A DNA stretch of 52,356 bases from Chloroflexota bacterium (lineage in GTDB: Bacteria > Chloroflexota > UBA6077 > FW602-bin22 > JACPRP01): positions 1-52,356 of the forward strand of contig JACPRP010000104.1 of assembly GCA_016189905.1 (NCBI GenBank). Reading direction: 5' to 3'. The position numbers and the translations under genes are program-made. Shown one piece after another: positions 8,409 through 16,989 of this stretch. Each line of letters begins with the position of its first letter. The stretch's first letter is position 1. The notes under the pieces were generated by a model that worked only from the letters and a program-made list of their open reading frames with translations, searched no databases and had not been told where the DNA came from.

Positions 8409-8410
8409 GT

Positions 8411-9202
8411 TTATTCCTCGCAGGTTGAAGTCAACTCGTACTTGGTTTCGTAGCCACGGGGCGTCACCATCACGTCGCCGAAGGTGTTGGTGCCGGAATT
8501 GCCCACGATGATCGTGGTCAGCATATCGACCTCATGCTCGGCCATATGCCCCAGGTCTGTCAAGATGACCTGCTGTCCGTCACGATACGCGTTGCGCACG
8601 ATTCCCACCGGCGTCGCGGCGGCTCGATGCCGACAAATTATCCTCTGCGCTTCGGCCAGTTGCTCGACACGTTTGGTGCTCTTCGGATTATAAAGGACGA
8701 TCACGAAATCCGCCTGCGCGGCAGCAACCAGGCGGCTGGCGATCACATCCCAGGGGGTGAGCAGATCGCTAAGACTGATCGCCGCGAAGTCGTGCACCAG
8801 AGGCGCACCCAGTAAAGAAGCGGAGGCATTCAGCGCGGATACGCCCGGCACCACCTCGATGCCATCGCTCATCCAGCCTCTTTCACGCGCGACTTCGTAG
8901 ATCAGCCCGGCCATTCCGTAAATGCCGGCGTCCCCGCTCGAGACGACGGCCACGCTCTTGCCCTGCTCGGCAAGCTCGACGGCTCGAACCGCTCGCTCCA
9001 CCTCGTGGCGCATACCCGAGCTCAATATCTCCTTGCCCGCGTCTCCATCATCGGCGAGGAAAGCCCTGACGAAATTCGTATACCTCTTATACCCCAGGAT
9101 GATATCAGCCTGCCGCAGCGCTTCGCCGGCGCGGAAGGTCAGATGCTCTCGCTTCCCCGGGCCAAGGCCCACGACGACGATCTTACCCCTTGAATCATTC
9201 AT
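8411..9202 (-). CDS. cbiH: Precorrin-3B / cobalt-factor III C17-methyltransferase (CbiH/CobJ)
   Basis: A SAM-dependent tetrapyrrole methylase of 263 residues that methylates C17 with ring contraction. Family motifs are VVGLGPGKREHLT at the N-terminus, SSGDAGIYGMAG, VVPGVSALNASASLLGAPL and the NPKSTKR segment, with the NTFGDVMVTPRGY tail typical of CbiH/CobJ. The ATG at 9202 overlaps the last 8 bases of cbiG and has GGAGG upstream; the long frame to 9334 is not needed. No C-terminal ferredoxin extension is present, so it should be the anaerobic, CbiH-type enzyme. It works with the CbiG just upstream. Confidence 0.93.
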   Translation of the reverse strand: MNDSRGKIVVVGLGPGKREHLTFRAGEALRQADIILGYKRYTNFVRAFLADDGDAGKEILSSGMRHEVERAVRAVELAEQGKSVAVVSSGDAGIYGMAGLIYEVARERGWMSDGIEVVPGVSALNASASLLGAPLVHDFAAISLSDLLTPWDVIASRLVAAAQADFVIVLYNPKSTKRVEQLAEAQRIICRHRAAATPVGIVRNAYRDGQQVILTDLGHMAEHEVDMLTTIIVGNSGTNTFGDVMVTPRGYETKYELTSTCEE

Positions 9203-10340
9203 ACGGTCCCGCCTCCACGATACTCGCCCACCCTTGACATGGAACCCGTGCAACGGCCACGGTAACGTTGCCGATGCCGGTCTTCGCGACGACGAGCTCA
9301 CTTGAGCCTGCGCCGAGCAAAGCCGCGGCCTCACAGACGCTACGGCAGCCGACGGCGCGAAGCACCATCTCCGATGGATTCGCGATACCCTCCACCGCGT
9401 CGAGCTCGACGCTGCTGTAGAATATTACAGGAACACCGACCCTGCGCGCGAATTCCACCAGTCCGACCTCTGAGCGCTTGACGTCGATGGTCGCGATAGT
9501 CCGGATGCACCTGAAAGAAAGTCCCTGCCCGCGGAGCACATCTCGCACCACAGCATCGATCTCCTCGACTGCCGTTCCGCGATTACAGCCCAGCCCGACC
9601 GCGAGCGACCTGGGACGGTAGACGACTGACTTGGCGAGGATAGCCTCGTTGGTTGGATCGAGAACGCGGTCGGTAACTATGAGCGCCGCGCTGAGCTCCG
9701 ATGCCTCCAGATCGGCGATGTCGTCAACCGTTCTGATGTTGGGTGGCGCCGCTTCGCTCAGCCACCCGGTCTCGCCCGCATCCTGGAAGACCCCCACGGG
9801 CTCGCCGTTCACGATGGCGGCGCTGGCTCGCGTCACGCTCGCCCAGTCATCGATCTCCCAGCCGATATCGCTCCCCAACAGATCGACGGCAAGCGTGTTG
9901 TTGACGTCGGAGGCGGTCGTTATCACCGGGGTCGCTCCGACCAGCTCAGCAACTTGCCGCGCAAGCTCGTTGGCGCCGCCCGAATGGCCCGAGAGCAGAC
10001 TGATAGCGAAGCGCCCCTTCTCGTCCATCACGACGACGGCCGGATCCGTGCACTTGCTCTCCAGGCAGCGGGCAATCGAGCGCACCGCTATTCCCGTCGA
10101 GAAAATAAGTAGAAGACGGTCATATTCCCTGAAGGCTCGTCCCACGACCTCGGCCACACCGCCGTCGAAAAGGTTCACCCCCACAACGCCACCGGTCCGA
10201 TTGGGAGGAACAAACAGATCACTACCTTCCAGATGTGAGCGCAGCGTCTCACCCAGCCTGGCGCCATTGTTAGTCAGCGCCACTATCGCGGTGCGCCGTA
10301 CCACTCTCGCGCTATTCTCAGCTCGGCGTCCCGGCATCAC
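9195..10340 (-). CDS. cbiG: Cobalt-precorrin-5A hydrolase (CbiG)
   Basis: CbiG opens the delta-lactone of cobalt-precorrin-5A and releases acetaldehyde, a step specific to the anaerobic route. The 381-residue protein has the N-terminal segment with FSTGIAVRSIAR, the central LSGHSGGANELARQVAELVGATPVITTA region diagnostic for CbiG, and the C-terminal CbiG_C domain (VGLGCNRGTAVEEI). The start is either the GTG at 10340 or the adjacent ATG at 10337. It overlaps cbiH by 8 bases and follows cbiF after a 36-base gap. Its presence, with cbiD and cbiX, shows that the pathway is the early-cobalt, oxygen-independent one. Confidence 0.95.
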   Translation of the reverse strand: MMPGRRAENSARVVRRTAIVALTNNGARLGETLRSHLEGSDLFVPPNRTGGVVGVNLFDGGVAEVVGRAFREYDRLLLIFSTGIAVRSIARCLESKCTDPAVVVMDEKGRFAISLLSGHSGGANELARQVAELVGATPVITTASDVNNTLAVDLLGSDIGWEIDDWASVTRASAAIVNGEPVGVFQDAGETGWLSEAAPPNIRTVDDIADLEASELSAALIVTDRVLDPTNEAILAKSVVYRPRSLAVGLGCNRGTAVEEIDAVVRDVLRGQGLSFRCIRTIATIDVKRSEVGLVEFARRVGVPVIFYSSVELDAVEGIANPSEMVLRAVGCRSVCEAAALLGAGSSELVVAKTGIGNVTVAVARVPCQGWASIVEAGPYE

Positions 10341-10376
10341 GGCACCCCATCGCTACCCTCAACCTCGGCCCGCTTC

Positions 10377-11228
10377 TCACCCCGCCGTTCCAGCGTCGCA
10401 CCCCCCTTCCCTTTCTCCGTGTCTCGGTGCCTCCGTGTTGAACGTAACCCTGGTTCTGTACCCGTGGCCGAAGCTCGGATCGTAGAGCCTGGAACGCTGT
10501 ACAGGCACGTTCTCTTTCTTGCAGTTCAGTACTCTCCCCACGAGTATGAGCGCCTGTCTTCCGATGCCAGCATCACGAACCTTGGCGGTAATGTCTGCCA
10601 GCGTTCCGACGACGCTGCTTTCGTCTTCCCAACTGGCGCGATGCACGACCGCCACAGGAGTGGTCGCGGGATAGCCCCCGGCGAGCAGTTCGGCCACGAC
10701 GCGGTCAATCATCGGGACACTGAGAAAAAACACCATCGTGGCGTCGTGCTGGGCCAGGCTTCGCAGATCCTGTTTAGGCGGCATTGGCGTCCGCCCTTCG
10801 ACGCGAGTGATGATGACGGTCTGGGACACTTCCGGTACCGTGAGCTCGGCACCAAGGCTCGCCGCGGCGGCGAAGACGGAGCTTACGCCAGGAACAACCT
10901 CGTATTCGATGCCGCGCTCTTCCAGGGCGGCCATCTGTTCCAGCGCGGCGCTGAAGATGGATGGATCGCCGGTGTGAAGACGAGCGACGGTCTTGCCTTG
11001 CTGAACAGCCGTGGCCATGATCTCCACCAGCTCCTCGAGCGTCAAGGCAGCGCTCTTGCGGATTTCCGCGTCGGGTCGCGCAAAGTCGCAGACCGCGCGG
11101 CTCACCAGCGAATCCGCGTAGATCACGAGGTCGGCCTCCTCGATGATCCTTCTTGCTTTCAGTGTCAGGAGCTCGGGATCTCCCGGCCCGGCCCCGATGA
11201 AGTATACCTTCCCAGGCCACTCAGCCAT
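10377..11228 (-). CDS. cbiF: Cobalt-precorrin-4 C11-methyltransferase (CbiF/CobM) with repeat-derived tail
   Basis: A SAM-dependent methylase acting at C11. Visible motifs are VYFIGAGPGDPELLTLKA, LHTGDPSIFSAALEQM, VVPGVSSVFAAAASLGAELTVPEV and the C-terminal SRLYDPSFGHGYR typical of this subfamily. The core ends near residue 260. The last 20 or so residues (FNTEAPRHGEREGG and on) are unlike CbiF. They are encoded by the intergenic repeat CTCCGTGTCTCGGTGCCTCCGTG (10416-10438), which has extended the frame. The ATG at 11228 follows the cbiL stop by 2 bases, with GTGAGGA as ribosome site. The tail is probably neutral. Confidence 0.93.
   Translation of the reverse strand: MAEWPGKVYFIGAGPGDPELLTLKARRIIEEADLVIYADSLVSRAVCDFARPDAEIRKSAALTLEELVEIMATAVQQGKTVARLHTGDPSIFSAALEQMAALEERGIEYEVVPGVSSVFAAAASLGAELTVPEVSQTVIITRVEGRTPMPPKQDLRSLAQHDATMVFFLSVPMIDRVVAELLAGGYPATTPVAVVHRASWEDESSVVGTLADITAKVRDAGIGRQALILVGRVLNCKKENVPVQRSRLYDPSFGHGYRTRVTFNTEAPRHGEREGGCDAGTAG
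10405..10442 (-). repeat. CTCCGTGTCTCGGTG-type repeat in cbiF 3' end
   Basis: The plus strand reads TTTCTCCGTGTCTCGGTG followed by CCTCCGTGTTGAA. Related sequence occurs in the cbiA::cysG linker (about 6890-6965), at 22205-22222 and at 30836-30852. Here it lies inside the cbiF frame and supplies its final residues. Confidence 0.6.
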
Positions 11229-11230
11229 CG

Positions 11231-11959
11231 CTATTTCCTCACGATCAGCAATGAAAGATAATCCAGCCTCTTGCCCCGCAGCGTCCGAACGTCACGAACG
11301 ATTTCTTCGTCGGCAGCGGAGCACTTCTTCACATAAACGGCCTTGTCGATTATGTCGAGCTCTTCGAGCAGATCGATGACCGAGTCCATCACGTTACTGA
11401 CTTTCAACAAGACCACGACGTCGAATTCTTGAATGACCTGCATCAGATCGCTCAGCTCATATGTTGCCGGCAGCACCGCGAGACGCTCATCGGCACTAGC
11501 CAGCGGCATCGTAGCCCGTGCGGCTGACGCATTCATCGAGGACACGCCGGGCACGACGTCGATCTCGATCTCAGGATAGCGTTGTTTCATAACCCTGAGC
11601 AAATAGATGAAAGTACCGTAGAAAAGCGGGTCCCCCTCGGTGAGAAAGACACAGTCTTTGCCCGCTTCGAGGCGCAGGGCGATAGCTTCGACTGCCTCAC
11701 GCCAGTACGGCGCCAGCGCGTCGAGATCCTTCTTCATAGGGAAGACGAGCTCGAGCAGATCCTGCCGATCGAGATCGACCAGATCACGCACTATCGAGTA
11801 AGCGTAGCTTCGATCGTGCGCCGTCTTCTTCGGCACGACGATCACCGCCGCCTCGCGAATGAGACGCGCGGCCTTCAGCGTCAGGAGCTCCGGATCCCCC
11901 GGCCCCACGCCAATTCCATATAAACGGCCCTTGCGGGATGTCAGGTTATCAGCCACCAT
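11231..11959 (-). CDS. cbiL: Cobalt-factor II / precorrin-2 C20-methyltransferase (CbiL)
   Basis: A SAM-dependent methylase that adds the C20 methyl group, the first methylation after metal insertion in the anaerobic pathway. The 242-residue protein shows LYGIGVGPGDPELLTLKA, the FLTEGDPLFYGTFIYLL substrate loop and VVPGVSSMNASAARATMPLASADERLAVLPAT, which together identify CbiL/CobI. The start is a GTG at 11959 that overlaps the end of cbiET by 11 bases, and the stop lies 2 bases before cbiF. Length is normal. Confidence 0.94.
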   Translation of the reverse strand: MVADNLTSRKGRLYGIGVGPGDPELLTLKAARLIREAAVIVVPKKTAHDRSYAYSIVRDLVDLDRQDLLELVFPMKKDLDALAPYWREAVEAIALRLEAGKDCVFLTEGDPLFYGTFIYLLRVMKQRYPEIEIDVVPGVSSMNASAARATMPLASADERLAVLPATYELSDLMQVIQEFDVVVLLKVSNVMDSVIDLLEELDIIDKAVYVKKCSAADEEIVRDVRTLRGKRLDYLSLLIVRK

Positions 11960-13193
11960 TCAGCACCTGCTCAGACATTTTCCAGCCACTAACCACGAAA
12001 ACCGGATCGAGTCCCTCGAACCGCGTCAGGCCACCCACAGCTTTCCCCCTCGCCACGGCGACCTGCGTCACATCAAATGAAAAGCCCTCGGCGGGCAGCG
12101 CGGCCGCGGCAATTGAGAGGTTCTCGATGGTGGTCAGGTTCACCACGATGCGTCCACCCGGACCCAGCCGCTTGCCAGCGGCGGCGACGATCTCCCGCAG
12201 CTTGCCCCCGCTGCCCCCGACGAAAACGGCATCGGGATTCGGCAGCTCGCCAAGCGCCTCGGGCGCAAACCCCAGCACGATCGTGACGTTGCCGATTCCA
12301 AACTTCTCCAGGTTATCTCTAATGATCGCCACGTCCTCGGCGCGCCTCTCGACAGCGAACACTCGCCCGCGCCGCGCCATCAGCGAGGCTTCTACTGAGA
12401 CCGCTCCCGAGCCGGCGCCGACGTCCCACACGAGGCTATCCTCTCTGAGGCCCAGCTTGGCCAGGCTAACCACGCGGACCTCCGACTTGGTGATAAGACC
12501 CCGCAGCGGTTTCCGCTGGTGAAACTCGTCGTCGGGAATGCCGATCGTCCATTTTGGTGAGGCCGTGCCAGCGCGCTCGTTGATCAGCACCAGGACGTTG
12601 AGCGACGAGAACTCCCGATCGACAAGCTCGTCAAGCCTACCTTCCGTCACCCGCTCGCGCTGGGAGCCGAGGTTTTCACACACAAAGGCTCTCACATCCG
12701 CAAGGCCTGCCACCAGAAGCTCTCTGGCCATGGCAGAAGGCGTGTTTGTCGGGTCGGTGAGGACAGCGAGCTTACGACTCGACCGGACTACGTCGACGAG
12801 GTCGCGGATACCCCGGCCGTGGGCGCTATACACTCTGGCATCATCCCAGCTCTCTTTGATTCGTGCGAACGCGAGCTGCATGGCGCTGACGTTCGGGACG
12901 ATCTCCACCCGATCCTTGCCCAGGGCCGCCACCAGCCGCTTCGCTATGCCAAAAAAGTTCGGATCGCCCGAGGCGAGCACGACAATCATGTCTTCGGAGG
13001 CGAGATCGATCGTCCTGACGATATCGTCGAGGTTCGCCTTAATCGGCACTGTCCTCGCCCGGACATCCGGGAAATAGCTCAGCAGACGTTCCGCGCCGAG
13101 CAGCAGGTCAGCCTCGGCTATTCGCCGCATTATCTTGGGACTAAGTCCATCAGGCCCGTCATCGCCCACGCCGACGACTTCAACGACTCCCAC
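11949..13193 (-). CDS. cbiET: Bifunctional cobalt-precorrin-7 C5-methyltransferase / C15-methyltransferase-decarboxylase (CbiET/CobL)
   Basis: A 414-residue fusion. The N-terminal half is CbiE (C5 methylation): VVEVVGVGDDGPDGLSPK and VVLASGDPNFFGIAKRLV. The C-terminal half, from about residue 210, is CbiT (C15 methylation and decarboxylation), a Rossmann methyltransferase with LVWDVGAGSGAVSVEASL, VFAVERRAEDV and PDAVFVGGSGGKLREIV. It starts with GTG at 13193, overlapping the end of cbiD by 14 bases. This CobL-style fusion is common. It performs the last methylations before methyl migration by CbiC. Confidence 0.94.
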   Translation of the reverse strand: MGVVEVVGVGDDGPDGLSPKIMRRIAEADLLLGAERLLSYFPDVRARTVPIKANLDDIVRTIDLASEDMIVVLASGDPNFFGIAKRLVAALGKDRVEIVPNVSAMQLAFARIKESWDDARVYSAHGRGIRDLVDVVRSSRKLAVLTDPTNTPSAMARELLVAGLADVRAFVCENLGSQRERVTEGRLDELVDREFSSLNVLVLINERAGTASPKWTIGIPDDEFHQRKPLRGLITKSEVRVVSLAKLGLREDSLVWDVGAGSGAVSVEASLMARRGRVFAVERRAEDVAIIRDNLEKFGIGNVTIVLGFAPEALGELPNPDAVFVGGSGGKLREIVAAAGKRLGPGGRIVVNLTTIENLSIAAAALPAEGFSFDVTQVAVARGKAVGGLTRFEGLDPVFVVSGWKMSEQVLNGG

Positions 13194-14322
13194 CCGAACA
13201 TCCTTTCCCCAGGACTTTGCCGTCGAAATCCGTCATAATGACGTCCACCTCGACCGCTTCATCGGCGATTCTGCCCAACCGGCCGGCAGCCACAGCACAA
13301 ATGACAGAGAATATCCGCTCGGCGCCGTGCGCGAGAACGATATCGCCGAAGCCGCGCACCGTGTTCCCCCCGCGGATCGATTCCAGCGCATCGGAGGGCA
13401 TTCCCGCATCGGCGGCTAGCTGCACCAGGAAGTCAGGATCGATGCTCCCGTTATCCGCGTGCGTTTGCGCGAAGCCAGAGGCGATCTTGGAGAGCTTGCC
13501 GACCATTCCGCACATCGTGATCCGCCTGACACCCTTTGTCGCGCACTCCTCGATGGCGGTGCCGACGAAATCACCGACCTGGATGAACGCCTCTTCCGGC
13601 AAATCGAGCAGTCTCTGAGCGAACTTCTCGCTACGGCGGCCCGTGGTCAGTACGAGATGCTCGCAGCCGTTGGCAAGCGCCACGTTAATCCCCTGGACAA
13701 TGCAGGCGATGTAGGCCGCGGTCGAATAGGGCTTCACGATGCCGGTCGTCCCCAGAATAGAGATACCTCCGATAATCCCCAGCCGCGCGTTGAGCGTCCT
13801 CTTCGCCAGTTGCGCGCCAGCAGGCACGTAAATCACGATTTCGACGCCTCGACGCTCGTCATCCCCCAGCGCCTCCCGGACCGAATAAGTGATCATCTCG
13901 CGCGGCACCGGGTTGATGGCCGGCCCGCCGATCTCGAGTCCCAGACCTGGCTTCGTCACAGTGCCTACGCCTTCACCGCCGAGGATAGCGATGCCCTTCC
14001 CATCTTCAACCCATCGCACGATAGCGCCAATCTCGGCGCCGTGAGTGACATCTGGATCGTCGCCGGCATCCTTGATCACCGCGCAAGATGCGCTCTCCAC
14101 CTGAACCGAGCACTTCACTACGTCAAAAGTCGCGCTCTGCCCCTGCGGCAGCAAGATGCTCACGGAACTCGTCGGGCTTTGAGCGCGTAGCGCCACGGTC
14201 GCTGCCTTGGCTGCCGCCGCAGCACAAGCGCCAGTCGTATATCCTTCACGAAGCTTTACGCCCTTGATCCCGACGTTCACCTCGATGGAAGCACCAGAGC
14301 AGTTTGCGGTATTATCCACCAT
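13180..14322 (-). CDS. cbiD: Cobalt-precorrin-5B C1-methyltransferase (CbiD)
   Basis: A 380-residue full-length CbiD, the C1-methylating enzyme specific to the anaerobic pathway. Motifs are LREGYTTGACAAAAAKAA, VIKDAGDDPDVTHGAEIGA, NPVPREMI, RLGIIGGISILGTTGIVKPYS and TTGRRSEKFAQRLL. The ATG at 14322 overlaps the upstream triple-fusion gene by 11 bases. The full-length protein serves as an internal yardstick for the shortened CbiD-like domain carried by the upstream neighbour: that copy stops right after the GISILGT motif and lacks the C-terminal half. Confidence 0.95.
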   Translation of the reverse strand: MVDNTANCSGASIEVNVGIKGVKLREGYTTGACAAAAAKAATVALRAQSPTSSVSILLPQGQSATFDVVKCSVQVESASCAVIKDAGDDPDVTHGAEIGAIVRWVEDGKGIAILGGEGVGTVTKPGLGLEIGGPAINPVPREMITYSVREALGDDERRGVEIVIYVPAGAQLAKRTLNARLGIIGGISILGTTGIVKPYSTAAYIACIVQGINVALANGCEHLVLTTGRRSEKFAQRLLDLPEEAFIQVGDFVGTAIEECATKGVRRITMCGMVGKLSKIASGFAQTHADNGSIDPDFLVQLAADAGMPSDALESIRGGNTVRGFGDIVLAHGAERIFSVICAVAAGRLGRIADEAVEVDVIMTDFDGKVLGKGCSGGSR

Positions 14323-16144
14323 CCCGTACCCCTGATCCGTTAGCGCTCGACTCGGCGATTCGCTGAATGACTATCTCGGCAAGCTTCGGGTGGAAGCCGA
14401 TGTGCTTTCCGAAGATCACCTCAACCTCGGGATGTTGGTTTCGCAATTCCTCGGTTAGCAACGGCAAGTCCTGTTTCATATGTACGCCAAGATGAAGGAA
14501 GTACGGCAGGATAATTATCCTCGTCGCACCTTGTTCGATGCAGACTTCCATACTGGCTTCGATTGTCGGCGCACACAACTGCATGAAGCCGACTTCGACG
14601 ATCTTGTACCCCGTCTCACGCCTGATGAATGCGACAACCTCATATATGCCGTCGTTTGCCCCCTCGGCCCTGCTTCCGTGCCCTACCAGCAACACCGCCG
14701 TCTTGTCTGTTTGCGCGGGGTCGACCGATACGACTTCAAAGATGTCGTGTCGTGATGGCCACGTGGCCTCGCTTTCCAGGCTGGTACCCAGTATAGCGAT
14801 CCCGCCGACGATGCCCATCCTGGCATTGTTCGTGCGCCTGGCAAGCTCCTCGCCCCTGGGCGCGCTGATGATGGCCTTCAGGCCGCGCTCGGTTTGCAGC
14901 ATCAGGCTCAGCGCATCGGCGATCATTTGCCGAGGCACTGGATTGATCGCGGCCTGGCCCATACCCAGGGCTAGTCCAGGACGGGAAACGCGCCCCACGC
15001 CCGGGCCGCCGTCAATACTGATTCCAGGCTCTTCGCTAAGCGTGACGAACGAGCAGATCTCGGCGCCGTCGATCACGTCATCCGGCGACACCCCCTGCTT
15101 CACGACAGTAGCGAGCGCCGCGTTTCCCCCATCCACAAGCAACACGTCGGCGATAGGCACCTTGACAATCGAGCCCAGTGGCGAGCGCAGCTCCACTTCG
15201 TTCCTCCTTCGGCCATAGACCAACAGCTCGGCCGCGGCCCTGGCGGCCGCCGCTGCGGCAACGCCGGTGGTGAACCCGCGCCGTCGAGCCTTCGATTGGC
15301 CGTTGCACGCGTCATCTCGCCCGTCGTCCTGGCCGCAATTGTAATGCTGTTCCATCGTCAGAGGAACGTCGACGATCGAATGTCCCAACTCATCGCCAAA
15401 CAACTGCAGCGCGCGAGCTGCACGGGGCATACGCAGTTCGCTCTGATGCAGCAAGTCGATCTGCGACAGGACCGCTGGGGGAGCCCCCGAGACCACGATC
15501 CTTCCATCCCGCATCAAGTATACTCGGTCCGCGTAGGCAGGGACCAGATCGATATCGTGAGTCGCCACGATAACCGTCACTCCCTGCTCCTGATTGATGC
15601 GATGCAGCAGCGCCATTATCCGCGTGGCCCCCATCGGATCCAGTCCGGCTGTGGGCTCGTCCAGAACGATCATCTTCGGCGACATCGCCAGGACTCCGGC
15701 CAGGGCGACGCGCCGCTTCTGCCCGTAGCTCAGGCTATGAATCGGTCGCGCCTCTAGCCCCGCCGCGCCCACCAGGCCCACGGCAGCCGTGACCCGCTCT
15801 AAGACCAGCGGCGCTGTCAGGCCGAGATTCCGAGGACCGAAGGCCACGTCATCGGCCACGGTAGCGGCGAACAACTGATCGTTCGGGTCCTGAAACACGA
15901 AGCCAACATCGGCTCGCAGCCTGTCGGGACTGAGCGCCGATACGTCGCTATCGCCAAGCAGCACCTTGCCGGAGCCAGGCTTGAGTAGAGCGACGAAGTG
16001 TTTAAGCAGGGTTGTCTTTCCAGAGCCATTGGGACCTAGCACGGCCACGAACTCGCCAGCTTCGGCAACGAAATTGACCCCGTCAAGCGCCTTGATGCCG
16101 GTGGGATATACGTGTTCGAGATCACAGGTTTGCGCGCTAATCAT
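14312..16144 (-). CDS. Triple fusion: cobalt ECF ATPase (CbiO) + CbiD-like N-terminal domain + sirohydrochlorin cobaltochelatase (CbiX)
   Basis: A 610-residue protein with three parts. Residues 1 to about 270 are the CbiO ATPase: Walker A GPNGSGKTTLL, Q-loop FQDPNDQLFA, signature LSYGQKRRVALAG, Walker B MIVLDEPTAGLD and H-loop ATHD. Residues about 285-455 match the N-terminal half of CbiD (RRRGFTTGVAAAAAARAA, NPVPRQMIADAL, ARMGIVGGIAILGT), but the KDAGDDPDVTHG motif is changed to KQGVSPDDVIDG and the C-terminal half is absent. Residues about 480-605 are a short CbiX chelatase (VLLVGHGSR, LPYFLHLGVHM). The ATG at 16144 overlaps the cbiQ stop (ATGA). It would couple cobalt import energetics to cobalt insertion. 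The reading frame is continuous, without frameshift. Confidence 0.9.
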   Translation of the reverse strand: MISAQTCDLEHVYPTGIKALDGVNFVAEAGEFVAVLGPNGSGKTTLLKHFVALLKPGSGKVLLGDSDVSALSPDRLRADVGFVFQDPNDQLFAATVADDVAFGPRNLGLTAPLVLERVTAAVGLVGAAGLEARPIHSLSYGQKRRVALAGVLAMSPKMIVLDEPTAGLDPMGATRIMALLHRINQEQGVTVIVATHDIDLVPAYADRVYLMRDGRIVVSGAPPAVLSQIDLLHQSELRMPRAARALQLFGDELGHSIVDVPLTMEQHYNCGQDDGRDDACNGQSKARRRGFTTGVAAAAAARAAAELLVYGRRRNEVELRSPLGSIVKVPIADVLLVDGGNAALATVVKQGVSPDDVIDGAEICSFVTLSEEPGISIDGGPGVGRVSRPGLALGMGQAAINPVPRQMIADALSLMLQTERGLKAIISAPRGEELARRTNNARMGIVGGIAILGTSLESEATWPSRHDIFEVVSVDPAQTDKTAVLLVGHGSRAEGANDGIYEVVAFIRRETGYKIVEVGFMQLCAPTIEASMEVCIEQGATRIIILPYFLHLGVHMKQDLPLLTEELRNQHPEVEVIFGKHIGFHPKLAEIVIQRIAESSANGSGVRDGG

Positions 16145-16989
16145 AAAGCTTGCCCCACCCACAGCAATGGAACGACGACGGCCGCGGCGATCGTCAAGTT
16201 GACCAGATCCTCTCGGGTCAGACCGGCCACCATGGCGACGGCATTTCCGCCGCCGCGCAGGATCATCGCCTCGTTAACTCTCTCTGCCCGCTCATAGGAG
16301 CGGATGACAACCATCCCAGATAGCGTCGAGAAGGAATCCAGCCTGGCTCGCCAGGTCAGATGCCCTAGCCGGCACGCCTGCGCGTCGTGAATCCGCTCGG
16401 CTTCCTCCGCCAACAGGAACAGATACCGATAGGTGAGCGCGGCGATCTCGATCACAATCGACGGCACGCGGAGCCTGGCTGCCAACGTCTGCCAGGGGGA
16501 GAAACCCTTCGATGCAGGCTGTACAAAAGACAGCACGCGTGGCGATCGAATGGCTGCGCTGAAAAGCAGCACGATGCCAGCGCCGGCGATGATCTTGCTG
16601 CTGACCAGCGTGCCCTGCGCCAATCCTTCTCGATAGGCGACGAGTGGCCCGAGCGATAGCAGTGGCGTCTCGCCGATAAGGAACAGATGCGTGGCGAAGG
16701 CGACCACCGTCAGATACGAAGGCACGACGAAGCGCCTCAGCGCACTAAGCGGTTTGCCGTTCACAACGATGAGAAGAATCAAAGAGACCACAGCCAGCGA
16801 CAGAGAGAAAATCGGGGAGCGTGCCGCCAGATTGGCGATCAGCACGCCAACCGTTATCGCCAGCATCGTCTCCTCATTGGCTAGCCATCGCAGCCACCAG
16901 CCGCGACTTTCAGTGCTTTGAGCATCACCCTGACCAGGCGAAGCCTGACCATAGAGCACCTGGCTCAAGTCTTCGCGGCCTTCACACAT
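16141..16989 (-). CDS. cbiQ: Cobalt ECF transporter T component (CbiQ)
   Basis: An integral membrane coupling subunit of the cobalt ECF transporter, linking the substrate-binding CbiMN to the CbiO ATPase. From the ATG at 16989 it has 282 residues; this start overlaps the cbiN stop by 8 bases, as at other junctions here, and avoids a long overlap. Hydrophobic segments cover residues about 40-100 and 140-180. The coupling region carries LRVPSIVIEIAALTYRYLFLLAEEAERI and, nearer the C-terminus, RSYERAERVNEAMILRG, the second of the two arginine-containing helices typical of CbiQ. The final hydrophobic segment ends in the ATGA overlap with the CbiO fusion. Confidence 0.92.
   Translation of the reverse strand: MCEGREDLSQVLYGQASPGQGDAQSTESRGWWLRWLANEETMLAITVGVLIANLAARSPIFSLSLAVVSLILLIVVNGKPLSALRRFVVPSYLTVVAFATHLFLIGETPLLSLGPLVAYREGLAQGTLVSSKIIAGAGIVLLFSAAIRSPRVLSFVQPASKGFSPWQTLAARLRVPSIVIEIAALTYRYLFLLAEEAERIHDAQACRLGHLTWRARLDSFSTLSGMVVIRSYERAERVNEAMILRGGGNAVAMVAGLTREDLVNLTIAAAVVVPLLWVGQAL

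Noticed and set aside
9631-10485. 284-codon plus-strand frame opposite cbiG/cbiF
   Set aside because: Ser/Arg/Pro-rich shadow of the high-GC third positions of cbiG; no start signals or family motifs.
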